Source: an uncultured Lachnospiraceae bacterium (GTDB lineage: Bacteria > Bacillota > Clostridia > Lachnospirales > Lachnospiraceae). Taken from it: a stretch of 32,179 nucleotides of DNA. Shown in pieces: positions 15,329 through 23,308 of this stretch. The position numbers were made by a program, and so were the translations under genes. How positions within the stretch are numbered: the stretch's first letter is position 1; every line of letters begins with the position of its first letter. Below the pieces are notes generated by a model. The model ran no database searches. It saw nothing but the letters and a program-made list of their open reading frames with translations, and had not been told where the DNA came from. The DNA lies in contig CALWCS010000124.1 of the NCBI GenBank assembly GCA_944376425.1, positions 1 through 32,179 of the forward strand, written 5' to 3'.

Positions 15329-15358
15329 ATTATAGCACATTCCTGTAAAAGAAGACAA
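15329..15358 (-). promoter_or_regulatory. Sigma-A promoter of xpt
   Basis: Minus strand: -35 TTGTCT (15353-15358), 18-bp spacer, -10 TATAAT (15329-15334). It gives a leader of roughly 80 nt before the xpt ATG. Confidence 0.7.
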
Positions 15359-15415
15359 CCACAAATTCTTCTATTTTCTTTCTTTTTCCTGTTTTTTCGA
15401 CAATTTTTCTTTTTC

Positions 15416-15443
15416 AAAAACTCTTGCAGCTTAAAAGCGGCAA
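15416..15443 (-). terminator. Probable intrinsic terminator of the alpha/beta hydrolase gene
   Basis: Minus strand: TTGCCGCT, loop TTTA, AGCTGCAA (one mismatch), then GAGTTTTTG. It lies about 70 bases after the hydrolase stop and upstream of the xpt promoter. Confidence 0.55.
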
Positions 15444-15510
15444 TTTCTGTCTTATTATCGGAGTCATAAAATTTTCCAAAAATTACATGGATCTCTGCGT
15501 TCCTTTTTCT

Positions 15511-16062
15511 CTAATCTTTTATAAATTCTTCTATCCATTCCATAATTTGCTCCAGATGAAGCAATGTTTTTCGAACCGATTCTTCCTCCAGGCTATGGCG
15601 CACTCCTTCGATCCATCTCACTTCAATTCTATTTTCCTCACAAAACTGTTTTAATCTTTCCGCCGGAAGATAAGGATCTCTCGTTCCTGCAATTACCATG
15701 GTATTTTCTTTTTTCATATATGGAAACGTCTCCTCAAGCGGCGTCAGATAAATCTGGTGAACATGCAGATGATTTTTCTGTTCCGTATATCCTGCAAGAA
15801 CCGTTCCTATACTTTTTGAAACAAATACAATTTTTTCATAATCCTTCCACTTAATCGGGCTTAGTTTTTGTTCCAGATCATCTTTAACCTGTTTAATATT
15901 TTCTGAAATACTTATCATATCTTTTACATCCCTGTGTTCTGAATAGTAAAGCAATACCGTCTCATATCCATAATTTTTGCAGATTTTTTCTGCATAATAC
16001 AGAAGCGGACAGTCTACGCCATATCGTCTTCCCGGGAAAAAAACAGCTAACTTTTTTTTCAT
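15511..16062 (-). CDS. Small alpha/beta-hydrolase-like protein
   Basis: 183 residues from the ATG at 16062; an earlier in-frame ATG at 16089 lies inside the promoter -10 and is rejected. The N-terminus (KKLAVFFPGRRYGVDCPLLYY) fits the first strand and oxyanion loop of a compact alpha/beta hydrolase. SKSIGTVL carries the nucleophile Ser in an SxG context lacking the usual first Gly. GTRDPYLP supplies an Asp and RHSLE a His, so a Ser-Asp-His triad is plausible. There is no signal peptide, so it is cytoplasmic. Substrate unknown. It is divergent from the flavin reductase gene, and the two promoters overlap. Confidence 0.75.
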   Translation of the reverse strand: MKKKLAVFFPGRRYGVDCPLLYYAEKICKNYGYETVLLYYSEHRDVKDMISISENIKQVKDDLEQKLSPIKWKDYEKIVFVSKSIGTVLAGYTEQKNHLHVHQIYLTPLEETFPYMKKENTMVIAGTRDPYLPAERLKQFCEENRIEVRWIEGVRHSLEEESVRKTLLHLEQIMEWIEEFIKD

Positions 16063-16087
16063 TTTCCTCACCCTTCTCTTTTTTTTC

Positions 16088-16116
16088 ATTATACTACATT
16101 TTTCTCTTCTTGAGAA
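16088..16116 (-). promoter_or_regulatory. Promoter of the alpha/beta hydrolase gene
   Basis: Minus strand: consensus -10 TATAAT (16088-16093), 17-bp spacer, weak -35 TTCTCA (16111-16116). Its -35 falls on the -35 of the opposite-facing flavin reductase promoter. Confidence 0.55.
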
Positions 16117-16138
16117 ACAAATCCGTCTGCGCTATAAT
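16110..16138 (+). promoter_or_regulatory. Sigma-A promoter of the flavin reductase-like gene
   Basis: Plus strand: -35 TTGAGA (16110-16115), 17-bp spacer, -10 TATAAT (16133-16138). It gives a leader of about 57 nt before the ATG at 16202. Confidence 0.8.
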
Positions 16139-16201
16139 AGAGAAAAAATCGGCAGCATCAAAAATTCGAAAATACTGTCGTACCAGTTAGGAGGATGTTA
16201 T

Positions 16202-16705
16202 ATGTTTCAAGAAATTTCTGCACAGGAACTTTGTTTTAACCCTTTTTCTAAAATAGGAAAAGAATGGATGTTGATCACAGCCGGTACGAAAGAGCACTGC
16301 AATACCATGACGGCAAGCTGGGGTGCTCTTGGCGTATGGTGGGGAAAAAATGCTCTTACCTGCTATATTCGTCAAAGTCGTTACACAAAAGAATTTATTG
16401 ACAGCAATGACACATTTACCGTTTCTTTTTTTGAAGAGTCTTATCGAAAAGCTTTATCTCTTTGCGGCTCTGTCTCCGGACGTGACTGCGACAAAATAAA
16501 AGAAGCTTCTCTGACTCCGATCGCATTAGAAAATACCGTTGCGTTTGAAGAAGCTTCTATGATTTTCGTATGCAAAAAATTATATGCAGATGAGATGCCG
16601 GCACAACAGTTTCTAGCAAAAGAAATGGATGAAAAATGGTATCCTGATCATGATTATCACACTATGTATATTGCTGAGATCCAAAAAATCTTTGTAAAAA
16701 AATAA
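16202..16705 (+). CDS. Flavin reductase-like (flavoredoxin family) protein
   Basis: 167-residue cytoplasmic protein with the FMN-binding split-barrel fold. Recognisable features are the N-terminal strand block (WMLITAGTKEHCNTMTASWG), in which the NTMTASWG stretch usually contacts FMN, followed by YIRQSRYTKEFIDSNDTFTV and SGRDCDKI. Family members reduce or carry flavin, and many are of unknown physiological role. The start is secure: GGAGG lies seven bases before the ATG. It is monocistronic, with its own promoter and a terminator shared with the convergent C69 peptidase. Electron donor and target are not deducible. Confidence 0.87.
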   Translation: MFQEISAQELCFNPFSKIGKEWMLITAGTKEHCNTMTASWGALGVWWGKNALTCYIRQSRYTKEFIDSNDTFTVSFFEESYRKALSLCGSVSGRDCDKIKEASLTPIALENTVAFEEASMIFVCKKLYADEMPAQQFLAKEMDEKWYPDHDYHTMYIAEIQKIFVKK

Positions 16706-16733
16706 AGGTTTTATGCCGTCTTTTATAGGAAAA

Positions 16734-16759
16734 GAACTGCCTTGTCTCTAAGGCAGTTC
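16734..16759. terminator. Bidirectional terminator between flavin reductase and C69 peptidase
   Basis: Perfect 10-bp stem GAACTGCCTT/AAGGCAGTTC with a 6-nt loop. The plus side is followed by CTTCTTTCTT and the minus side by TTTTCC. It serves both convergent genes. Confidence 0.88.
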
Positions 16760-16789
16760 CTTCTTTCTTATGCACTACTTTTTTCTTAT

Positions 16790-18358
16790 TTATTTGACAC
16801 CATTTACCAGCTCTACAACAGCTGCGTGTACATCGGCTGCCGCATCCGCGCTGATTTCCGTAACAGTCTCAGCAGCTGCTTCGGCTGTCTCTGCGCTCGC
16901 TACCGCATCTTGCAGTTTCGTATAAACATCATAGCACTGTGTCTGCAGATCATTTAATGTTGTATTGATATTGTCAATCTGTTCCTCACTCAGACTGCCA
17001 AACTCAACCAGATTAGACAGAGCATCAAATGTCCAGTAGAATGAATCTGCCCAATTTTCAGGCAATGCACAGAATCCTTCCACAGTAACTCGTTCATCTC
17101 CATCGCGTACCGTGGTTGTAGTAGGATAATAAAGATCAGCATCCGTTGGCTCTTCCTCAGTAAATACAGAAGCTGCCGTGCTTACTTGATATCCGTCATA
17201 AGTATTCGTTGTCAGCATAGGATAGTACGGAATGAAGACGCTATAGCTGGCATCATCCATAGCCACCCATTCTACCGTATCTGTAATGCTGTCCTCCTCA
17301 GATATCTGGAAGATATGAGTTTCCAGATTGCGTGTATATCCAATACTGCTGATATGATAAAATTCTACTACATCTTCGATCGAATAATCATGATCCAGTG
17401 TAATATTTGTGTACATAGGTACAATGTTACCTTCCGCGTCTACGTTAGAAATCGTGTAGTCACTTGCTGCCGGTTCTTCGCTTGCCTCATCGGCGTTGAA
17501 ATATTTCAGAGCATCGATCATACGACCGTTTGCTGTCTGATCACCGTTGTAAGATGCTACGTAATCAATCGTGTTTTCTTGTGCATCTCCAACATAGGTG
17601 CCTGCTTCCTGTGCAACAGCAATCAAATTTTCTGAAGCGATTACATTTTCTGTATCATCTAAGTCAATCAGACCAATCACAGACATATTGGGCTGAGTAA
17701 AGACCATAGAATCGCTAAGTTTCAGAGCAATATACTGATGCCCGGTAGTATTCTCAATATACCATGTCTCATTATTGTCAGCAATAAACAGACCAGAACC
17801 TCCACAGCATCCTACCGTATCATAGATGTTTAACAAGAGATCAACCGCTTCTCTTGCACTTCCGGCTTCACTGAGCAAAACAGTAACGATCTCAGCTTCT
17901 TCAATTCCTAAATCCTCATAAGGGTCAACTTCATAGACAGCATCGGAAGAACCGATCGTCTCAGTAGCACTTACTGTCACACCCATCTCATTCGTGCCGC
18001 CTGCTTGATATGGTGTATGTGCATGTGCGCTGCCGCAGTCAGGGCAGACACCGTCGGCTCCGTCTCCATTGTCATCGCTAAAAGCGGTGTAGCTATAACT
18101 GTCATGAGTAAATTCGTAAGTAAAACCGTAACATCCTTCATACGTTTCACCGGCTGTATGAGTACCGGCAGGACTTACGTAGAACAGCTTGTTATAACTG
18201 TTGGAAATATCTTCGGAACGTGCAAAAATTGTGGAGCCGTCCGCAGTGAGATCTGATCCGACATAGATAGAGGTACATGCAAGAGCACTGACAGAGGAAG
18301 AGCATAAAACAAGACCTCCCATCAGAGGAATTAAAAGTTTAGACTTGGAAAATAACAT
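16790..18358 (-). CDS. Secreted C69-family dipeptidase
   Basis: N-terminal-nucleophile hydrolase that cleaves dipeptides. It is 522 residues with a signal peptide ending SALA/C, so removal exposes Cys28 (CTSIYVGSDLTADGSTIFAR) as the new N-terminus and catalytic nucleophile, as in the family. The conserved core continues with AGGTNEMGVTVSATETI, VTVLLSEAGSAREAVDLL and FIADNNETWYIENTTGHQY. Between these is an acidic insertion with CPDCGSAHAH (near residue 105), a possible metal site. The C-terminal 60 residues are Ala/Glu-rich and helical. No sorting signal is evident. AAAGGAGA precedes the ATG, and a consensus promoter lies at 18393-18421, so it is probably well expressed and monocistronic. Its likely role is peptide scavenging outside the membrane. 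Confidence 0.92.
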   Translation of the reverse strand: MLFSKSKLLIPLMGGLVLCSSSVSALACTSIYVGSDLTADGSTIFARSEDISNSYNKLFYVSPAGTHTAGETYEGCYGFTYEFTHDSYSYTAFSDDNGDGADGVCPDCGSAHAHTPYQAGGTNEMGVTVSATETIGSSDAVYEVDPYEDLGIEEAEIVTVLLSEAGSAREAVDLLLNIYDTVGCCGGSGLFIADNNETWYIENTTGHQYIALKLSDSMVFTQPNMSVIGLIDLDDTENVIASENLIAVAQEAGTYVGDAQENTIDYVASYNGDQTANGRMIDALKYFNADEASEEPAASDYTISNVDAEGNIVPMYTNITLDHDYSIEDVVEFYHISSIGYTRNLETHIFQISEEDSITDTVEWVAMDDASYSVFIPYYPMLTTNTYDGYQVSTAASVFTEEEPTDADLYYPTTTTVRDGDERVTVEGFCALPENWADSFYWTFDALSNLVEFGSLSEEQIDNINTTLNDLQTQCYDVYTKLQDAVASAETAEAAAETVTEISADAAADVHAAVVELVNGVK

Positions 18359-18392
18359 AAATCCGTTCTCCTTTCAGTAGTTGATCATCGAT

Positions 18393-18421
18393 ATTATATT
18401 GCATGTTTATTCATATGTCAA
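18393..18421 (-). promoter_or_regulatory. Consensus sigma-A promoter of the C69 peptidase gene
   Basis: Minus strand: -35 TTGACA (18416-18421), 17-bp spacer, -10 TATAAT (18393-18398), a perfect match to consensus. This is the strongest-looking promoter in the window. Confidence 0.88.
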
Positions 18422-18646
18422 GTATTTTTATTCAAATATTCGCCAGAAATCTATCCTTGCGCTCCCCGTTGTCTATTTTTAAAAATTTCTTCTCTAATCA
18501 CTAAAAAATTAAGTATATATTGTTTTTGCACCTTTTCTTTGCATCAAAATTTTATCTGTCTCCTTCTTCCCAATTAATTTTATTTTTATACATTACATTT
18601 GACCATTTCTGATATGGAATAAATTTTTGGTCTGATCCCCTTCTCC
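18422..18646. other. A+T-rich intergenic stretch
   Basis: Beyond the C69 promoter I see no gene, repeat or riboswitch up to the end of the PlsY-like gene. A weak GACC/GGTC pairing at about 18600-18635 lacks a T-run, so no terminator is called for the PlsY-like gene. Confidence 0.5.
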
Positions 18647-19285
18647 TTAGCCTGTCATGTCCGTATCTCTTCGTTCTTCCATTCTCTTATGCATCAAAAA
18701 CATTACTTTTAATTTTTCTCCATGATATTTTACATAATGTTTCCAGATTACAATCAATGCGATCCCGATACATCCTATGACAATCCCTTTTTGAGGAACT
18801 TGTCGGACACATACAAATCCAAAACAGAAAAAGGTTATGACAGATCGATAAAAATGCGGATTAATTACAAGTATCACAGAAAAAAACAGATAAAAAAAGG
18901 CAAGTATCATTACAGGTTCTCGGTATGGCCAAAGCCCCAGCAGCACTCCAAAAGAAACAGCGATTGCTTTTCCTCCCCTTGCTCGAAACAGAATCGGAAA
19001 AGCATGACCAATCACAGGTGCTGCCAGAACAAAAGCAAAATAAATACTGGAAGGATTTAAAAATTTTGTTCCTACAGCAATCGGGAGAAATCCTTTTGCA
19101 ATCTCAAAGAATAAAACCAAAATCCCCCACTTTGCTCCGGCATTTAAAAAAACGTTGGCAGTTCCCGGATTTCCGTCTTCGCTTTCCTCCCTGATATCCT
19201 TGTTTAAAAAAATTTTAGGGATCAGATAAGCATACATGATACTTCCAGATAAATATCCCAGCACACTCATCACTGCATAGCTCAT
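18647..19285 (-). CDS. PlsY-like glycerol-3-phosphate acyltransferase paralogue
   Basis: Polytopic membrane protein of 212 residues with about five hydrophobic helices. It has the three PlsY motif positions: GNPGTANVFLNAGAKWG (canonical GNPGATN), GHAFPILF (canonical GHxxPxF) and RARGGKAIAVSFG (canonical GGKGVAT). PlsY transfers acyl groups from acyl-phosphate to glycerol-3-phosphate. Motif 1 is shuffled and motif 3 lacks the second Gly and the Thr, so substrate or activity may have changed, and a canonical plsY probably exists elsewhere. It follows the glycosyltransferase gene by 4 bases, with AGAGGTG before its ATG, so the two products likely act in one lipid pathway. The C-terminus is basic and cytoplasmic. 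Confidence 0.82.
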   Translation of the reverse strand: MSYAVMSVLGYLSGSIMYAYLIPKIFLNKDIREESEDGNPGTANVFLNAGAKWGILVLFFEIAKGFLPIAVGTKFLNPSSIYFAFVLAAPVIGHAFPILFRARGGKAIAVSFGVLLGLWPYREPVMILAFFYLFFSVILVINPHFYRSVITFFCFGFVCVRQVPQKGIVIGCIGIALIVIWKHYVKYHGEKLKVMFLMHKRMEERRDTDMTG

Positions 19286-19289
19286 TTTT

Positions 19290-20405
19290 TCACCTCTTTG
19301 TCAGATTTTCCAAAAGATAATAGATTTTGTCTGCTGCGTCTCCCTTGATTTGCTCTTTCTGAGATACACGCATTTGTTCTCTCTCCTTTGGATCTTCTCC
19401 TAATTTTATTCCCATCTCAATTTGTTCTTTCATATTTCTGCTTCCGACTGACATTCCCCTTTCAGCAAAAAAACGAAGATTTTCTGTCTCACATCCTGGA
19501 ATTGGTCTTGTATGGACAATCGGAATTCTTTTGACTGCGGCTTCTGTAGACGTCAGTCCTCCAGGTTTTGTGAAGATTACGTCGGACAAGTCCATATATT
19601 CCGCCACATGCTTTGTAAATCCGATAATATGAACCGATGGAATATTTTGGAATTGTTTTTTTAATAACTTGCGCAATTTTTCATTTCTTCCGCATATTAC
19701 TATAATATGTTCCCCATTTTTTAACTGCCAGTTTAATCGATGCACAAAAATTTGAATTTTTCCAAATCCCATGCTTCCGCTCATGACCAGATATAGCGGT
19801 ACTTGCTGCGGAAGATTTCGTTTTTTTCTCTCTTGTGCCCTGTTTCCTTGAATCGAAAAGCTTGCGGATACGGGTATTCCAAATGGCTTTATCTTTTCTC
19901 GCGGCACCCCGCGCCTTACGTATTCTTCTGTCAGATCCTGATGAGGAATTACATAATAGTCACATTGTGTTTCTTCCCAAAAAGGAATACACGTATAATC
20001 TGTTCCGATTGCAATCACCGGCGGGACAGAAACTCCTTTGCTTTTTAAATAGGTCAATGTCTCAGCAGGATAAAGATGAGGCGTCAAAATAGCGTCAAAC
20101 TTTTCCTGCTCCAGATATTCCCTGAGGCGTTTTGCCATCAAAGCATTTGCATAATAGACAGGAGATTTTCGTTTCCTTGATGAAACGGCAAGTCCTGCCC
20201 GATATAGCAATCCAAATACATTCGGAAAATCTTTTGCAAGTTTTACATATCCTCCCCCTACCATTCTAGAAGTCCGCTCGCCTGCAAGACTCATCACATC
20301 TAAAAAGACAGCTTCTCCCCCTTTTTTCTGAATTTTTTCCGCCATGGCATGTCCTGCTGCATTATGTCCTTCTCCTGTGTTACACGATAAAATTAATACT
20401 CTCAT
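19290..20405 (-). CDS. MGDG-synthase/UgtP-like diacylglycerol glycosyltransferase
   Basis: GT28-type glycosyltransferase of 371 residues that probably moves a sugar from a UDP-sugar onto diacylglycerol or a related lipid at the inner membrane face. The N-terminal MGDG_synth domain opens with LILSCNTGEGHNAAGHAM, the family's glycine/histidine loop, and contains DAILTPHLYPAETL and IGTDYTCIPFWEE. The C-terminal donor-binding half has LVMSGSMGFGKI, VICGRNEKLRKLL, VIFTKPGGLTSTEA and the GCETENLRFF loop. It has no membrane span. GGGGAG precedes the ATG. It is operonic with the PlsY-like gene. Which sugar it uses, and whether it is processive, cannot be read from the sequence. Confidence 0.87.
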   Translation of the reverse strand: MRVLILSCNTGEGHNAAGHAMAEKIQKKGGEAVFLDVMSLAGERTSRMVGGGYVKLAKDFPNVFGLLYRAGLAVSSRKRKSPVYYANALMAKRLREYLEQEKFDAILTPHLYPAETLTYLKSKGVSVPPVIAIGTDYTCIPFWEETQCDYYVIPHQDLTEEYVRRGVPREKIKPFGIPVSASFSIQGNRAQERKKRNLPQQVPLYLVMSGSMGFGKIQIFVHRLNWQLKNGEHIIVICGRNEKLRKLLKKQFQNIPSVHIIGFTKHVAEYMDLSDVIFTKPGGLTSTEAAVKRIPIVHTRPIPGCETENLRFFAERGMSVGSRNMKEQIEMGIKLGEDPKEREQMRVSQKEQIKGDAADKIYYLLENLTKR

Positions 20406-20488
20406 TTCTATCTCCCCTCTTTTGACTATTATTTCATCTCTTTCAAATCATGCCATCTTAGATGACTTTTTTCTTCTGCAATAAAAAG

Positions 20489-20524
20489 AGCTGTTGCAGT
20501 AATGTACATTTTACTGCAACAGTT
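20489..20524 (-). terminator. Intrinsic terminator of the cyclophilin gene
   Basis: CTGTTGCAGTAA/TTACTGCAACAG 12-bp perfect stem (20491-20502 and 20511-20522) with an 8-nt loop, followed on the minus strand by CTCTTTTTATTGC. It starts within 10 bases of the stop codon. Confidence 0.9.
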
Positions 20525-20529
20525 CTTTT

Positions 20530-21150
20530 TCAATCAATCATGGTTATCTCCTCAATTACCGGCTGGTCTTCCCTTGCAACCGTCCCGTCATTATCCTGTA
20601 TCTTCGTCTCTTTGCAGATTCGGTCAACGACCTCCATGCCATCTGTGACATACCCAAAGACAGCATAGTCTCCGTCCAGATGGCTGCTATCTTGCTGAAC
20701 CAGAAAAAACTGAGAACTTGCGCTGTCTGCATTTTGGGAACGTGCCATAGAAATGGCTCCTCTTTTATGAAGCAGTTGATTATTGATTCCGTTTGATGGA
20801 AATTCTCCGCGAATTCTCTGTTCCGATCCTCCTGTCCCATTATGGTTAGGATCACCTCCCTGAATCATAAATCCGTCAATCACCCTGTGAAAGGTCAATC
20901 CATTGTAAAATCCTCTTTTTACTAAACTTATAAAATTCGTCACAGTAATCGGTGCCTCATCCGCATAAAGTTCTACCGATATCATTCCATAGTTCTTTAC
21001 TTTTATCCGGACATGGTGTCTTCCTGAGACAGATCTCAACGTACTAAATTCTTTTTTTGCGCTGTCTTTTTTCTGGTTTTTGCACTGAAAGACTACAATC
21101 CCTGCAAGCAAAACTGTCACGCAAAATGCTGCTAACTGTCTTATATCCAT
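20530..21150 (-). CDS. Membrane-anchored cyclophilin-type peptidyl-prolyl isomerase
   Basis: Catalyses proline cis-trans isomerisation, here probably on the outer face of the membrane. It is 206 residues. An N-terminal hydrophobic segment (about 5-21, AAFCVTVLLAGIVVFQC) is followed by a short basic stretch and a complete cyclophilin domain (about 45-205). Active-site motifs are FHRVIDGFMIQGGDPN, SMARSQNADSASSQFFLV and HLDGDYAVFG. The Cys in VVFQCKN is not a good lipobox, so an uncleaved anchor or plain signal is more likely. It has its own promoter at 21182-21210 and a strong terminator. Possible clients are secreted proteins, several of which are encoded nearby. Confidence 0.9.
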   Translation of the reverse strand: MDIRQLAAFCVTVLLAGIVVFQCKNQKKDSAKKEFSTLRSVSGRHHVRIKVKNYGMISVELYADEAPITVTNFISLVKRGFYNGLTFHRVIDGFMIQGGDPNHNGTGGSEQRIRGEFPSNGINNQLLHKRGAISMARSQNADSASSQFFLVQQDSSHLDGDYAVFGYVTDGMEVVDRICKETKIQDNDGTVAREDQPVIEEITMID

Positions 21151-21181
21151 ACTATCTAAGACCTTTCCCTATAATGTCGTT

Positions 21182-21210
21182 ATTTTAACACGGTTTTTTC
21201 AGAACTGCAA
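21182..21210 (-). promoter_or_regulatory. Sigma-A promoter of the cyclophilin gene
   Basis: Minus strand: -35 TTGCAG (21205-21210), 17-bp spacer, -10 TAAAAT (21182-21187) with an extended TGT before it. It lies just after the metallophosphoesterase stop. Confidence 0.7.
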
Positions 21211-21227
21211 GAACATCTTCTTTTGTT

Positions 21228-22421
21228 TCAGCCATCCAAATCTACTTGTATAACACAAATTTCGCTTTTTGTTCCGACTCTCATATTAGGTCCCCAAATT
21301 CCCGTGCCTGATGTCACAATGTTATACATCTGACCTTTCTTTAAACATCCGTATGCATTTTCCCATCCCAGTTCTATCGCAAAATTTCCTGGAAAAAGCT
21401 GTCCTCCATGAGTATGTCCGCAAAGATCTACATCAACTCCGGCTCCCGCAAGCTCTTGTAATTCTTTTGGTTGATGATCCATCACTAAAATCGGTTTTCC
21501 TCTGTCAATACCTTTTAAAAGTTCTTCAGGAGTCTTTCTGGCTCCTTCTATTTTCTTTGCACGTTCAGGATCTTTTCTGCCCACAAGGTAAAAGCTTTCA
21601 TCAATCAAACAGATTTCATCATTTAAAACCGTAATTCCGGCTTCTTTGACAAACTGTTCCATCCGGTCATCTTGCAGTTCTCTTCCTTGCATGCTTCCAA
21701 ATGTAAAACCAGCCAGAATCGGTTCATTGATATCGTGGTTTCCCCAGCAGGCATAAACTCCATATACTGCTTTAATCTCTCTTAAAATCTTTTGGATTTT
21801 TTGAGGATTTTTTACAGCTTCAAATTCATTGTCAAATATATCTCCTGCTATACACACCAAATCAGGATTTTGTCTGTTAATTTGATCTACCATTTTTTTT
21901 ACCTGACGTTCTCCACTGTTATATCCCAGATGGAGATCTGCTACGAGCACTATCTTTAAAGATTCCTTTTCCGGAATTGTTTTATCCAGTCTGATATGGT
22001 ATGGTGTAATCCGAATTTTTCTGGCATTATATACTCCATAAATGCTTAGCCCTGATACAATGAAAGCACAGACCGCCCCGCCGATCATCAGCGTATTCTC
22101 TTCTCCTATCCATCTCCATTGAAAACATACTCTTCCTATGATTCCCAGAATTTCCAAAGAAAAAATAGGCATAAGCACATATAAAAAAATACCCAGAAAA
22201 TAATTTCCTATGTTTTTTAAACATCGATGCAATCCTGCCGGTTTTTTAATCAAAAATCCCGTCAGCAAAGATGTTGCAAAAATCAGATAAATTCCGATAA
22301 AAATTCCCTGAAAAATCGGATTTTGAAAAGCAGAATTCCACGTTCTCATCCATAAAAGCATTCGCCAGACTACATACAGATTCACTGCGATATAGACAGG
22401 CGAAAGAAAAATTGCTGCCAT
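21228..22421 (-). CDS. Membrane-bound calcineurin-like metallophosphoesterase
   Basis: 397 residues: about four transmembrane helices in the first 130-140 residues (e.g. GIFIGIYLIFATSLLTGFLI and GGAVCAFIVSGLSIYGVY), then a calcineurin-like phosphoesterase domain (about 150-397). All metal-ligand motifs are present: VADLHLG, AGDIFDNEF, CWGNHDIN, VMDHQP and CGHTHGGQLF. This is the YkuE/YaeI-type layout, whose members act on lipid-linked or nucleotide-linked phosphoesters; the substrate here is unknown. GGAAGG lies before the ATG, and a sigma-A promoter at 22465-22493. No terminator is visible after it, so it may read into the cyclophilin gene. Confidence 0.88.
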   Translation of the reverse strand: MAAIFLSPVYIAVNLYVVWRMLLWMRTWNSAFQNPIFQGIFIGIYLIFATSLLTGFLIKKPAGLHRCLKNIGNYFLGIFLYVLMPIFSLEILGIIGRVCFQWRWIGEENTLMIGGAVCAFIVSGLSIYGVYNARKIRITPYHIRLDKTIPEKESLKIVLVADLHLGYNSGERQVKKMVDQINRQNPDLVCIAGDIFDNEFEAVKNPQKIQKILREIKAVYGVYACWGNHDINEPILAGFTFGSMQGRELQDDRMEQFVKEAGITVLNDEICLIDESFYLVGRKDPERAKKIEGARKTPEELLKGIDRGKPILVMDHQPKELQELAGAGVDVDLCGHTHGGQLFPGNFAIELGWENAYGCLKKGQMYNIVTSGTGIWGPNMRVGTKSEICVIQVDLDG

Positions 22422-22464
22422 TTTATTTCCTTCCTTATTTTTTTATTTTCCACGCTTCTGTCTT

Positions 22465-22493
22465 ATTTTAGCACTATTTTTTCCGGTATACAA
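22465..22493 (-). promoter_or_regulatory. Sigma-A promoter of the metallophosphoesterase gene
   Basis: Minus strand: -35 TTGTAT (22488-22493), 17-bp spacer, -10 TAAAAT (22465-22470) with an extended TGC. Confidence 0.7.
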
Positions 22494-22663
22494 CCCGTAC
22501 AGTCTGTTTCTGTTGTTTCTTCTCTCCAAAATATATAAATGTTTTTTTAAATGATCAGATTTTTTTATGATTTCTATTAAATTTTTTCTCTTTTTAGTGG
22601 AATTTTTCTTTTTTTCATGATATATTTAAGAAAAAAGATCTTTTAGAAATGGAGGGGATTTCT

Positions 22664-23263
22664 ATGAAACATCATGTTATTACGATCAATCGTATGTATG
22701 GAAGCAACGGACGTCTCATCGGCAAAGCGCTTGCAGATAAACTTGGGATCGGATTTTATGATCAGGAATTGATCCGCATGGCAAGCCAAAAAAAGGATAT
22801 TCCAATCGAAGAGCTTCGAAAAGTAGATGAAACACGCGCCAGTATCTGGCGTTATCCGGTAGAAACGGAATTTCAAATAGATCCACAGTATCATTTCTAT
22901 CCGATGAATAATATATTATTTGAAGTTCAAAGCGAAATTATCCGTTCACTCGCCCAAAAAGAAGACTGTGTGATTGTCGGACGCTGTGCCAACTATCTTT
23001 TAGGTCCTGACTGTCTTAGCGTCTTTGTCTATGCGCCTACAGAATTTCGTATTCAGACAGTCATCAATCGTCTCGGAAGAGAAGAACGCAGCGCAAAATC
23101 TCTGGTGCGTAAGATGGATAAAGAACGCCGCTATTATTACGAATATTTCACTGACCGTTCCTGGCTGGATATGACACAGTATGATGTCTGCGTCAATAGT
23201 TCCAGATTTTCTCAACAACAAATTATCGATATGCTTGCAGTCAAATATCATGCTCTTAAATAG
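22664..23263 (+). CDS. Cytidylate kinase-like family protein
   Basis: 199 residues from the ATG at 22664, which has GGAGGGG six bases upstream; an in-frame ATG at 22649 precedes that site and is rejected. The N-terminus HHVITINRMYGSNGRLIGKALADKLG carries the family P-loop-like GSNGRLIGK (shown as motif residues 13-21). It is followed by FYDQELIRMAS, CVIVGRCANYLL and a DRSWLDMTQYDVCVNSSRF segment. Such proteins resemble CMP kinase but are a separate, poorly characterised family in Clostridia, so the nucleotide or other substrate is open. Monocistronic, plus strand, with divergent upstream DNA (22494-22620) that is strongly T-rich. A possible -10 is TATATT at 22621-22626, with no good -35. Confidence 0.85.
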   Translation: MKHHVITINRMYGSNGRLIGKALADKLGIGFYDQELIRMASQKKDIPIEELRKVDETRASIWRYPVETEFQIDPQYHFYPMNNILFEVQSEIIRSLAQKEDCVIVGRCANYLLGPDCLSVFVYAPTEFRIQTVINRLGREERSAKSLVRKMDKERRYYYEYFTDRSWLDMTQYDVCVNSSRFSQQQIIDMLAVKYHALK

Positions 23264-23308
23264 ACAGCGGATTTGTTTTCACTTTACAGTCTAATATTTT
23301 ATGATGAT

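Noticed and set aside
15313..15510. In-frame extension of about 65 codons after the alpha/beta hydrolase stop (AEIHVIFGKFYDSDNK...)
   Set aside because: It reads through a probable terminator and the xpt promoter, has no start codon and turns Lys/Arg-rich; more likely non-coding A-rich DNA.
18596..18640. GACC/GGTC stem after the PlsY-like gene as a terminator
   Set aside because: The loop is too large and no T-run follows.
22494..22663. Promoter for the cytidylate kinase-like gene
   Set aside because: An extended TATATT -10 is possible at 22621, but no -35 resembling TTGACA lies at 16-18 bases, so it was not listed as a feature.
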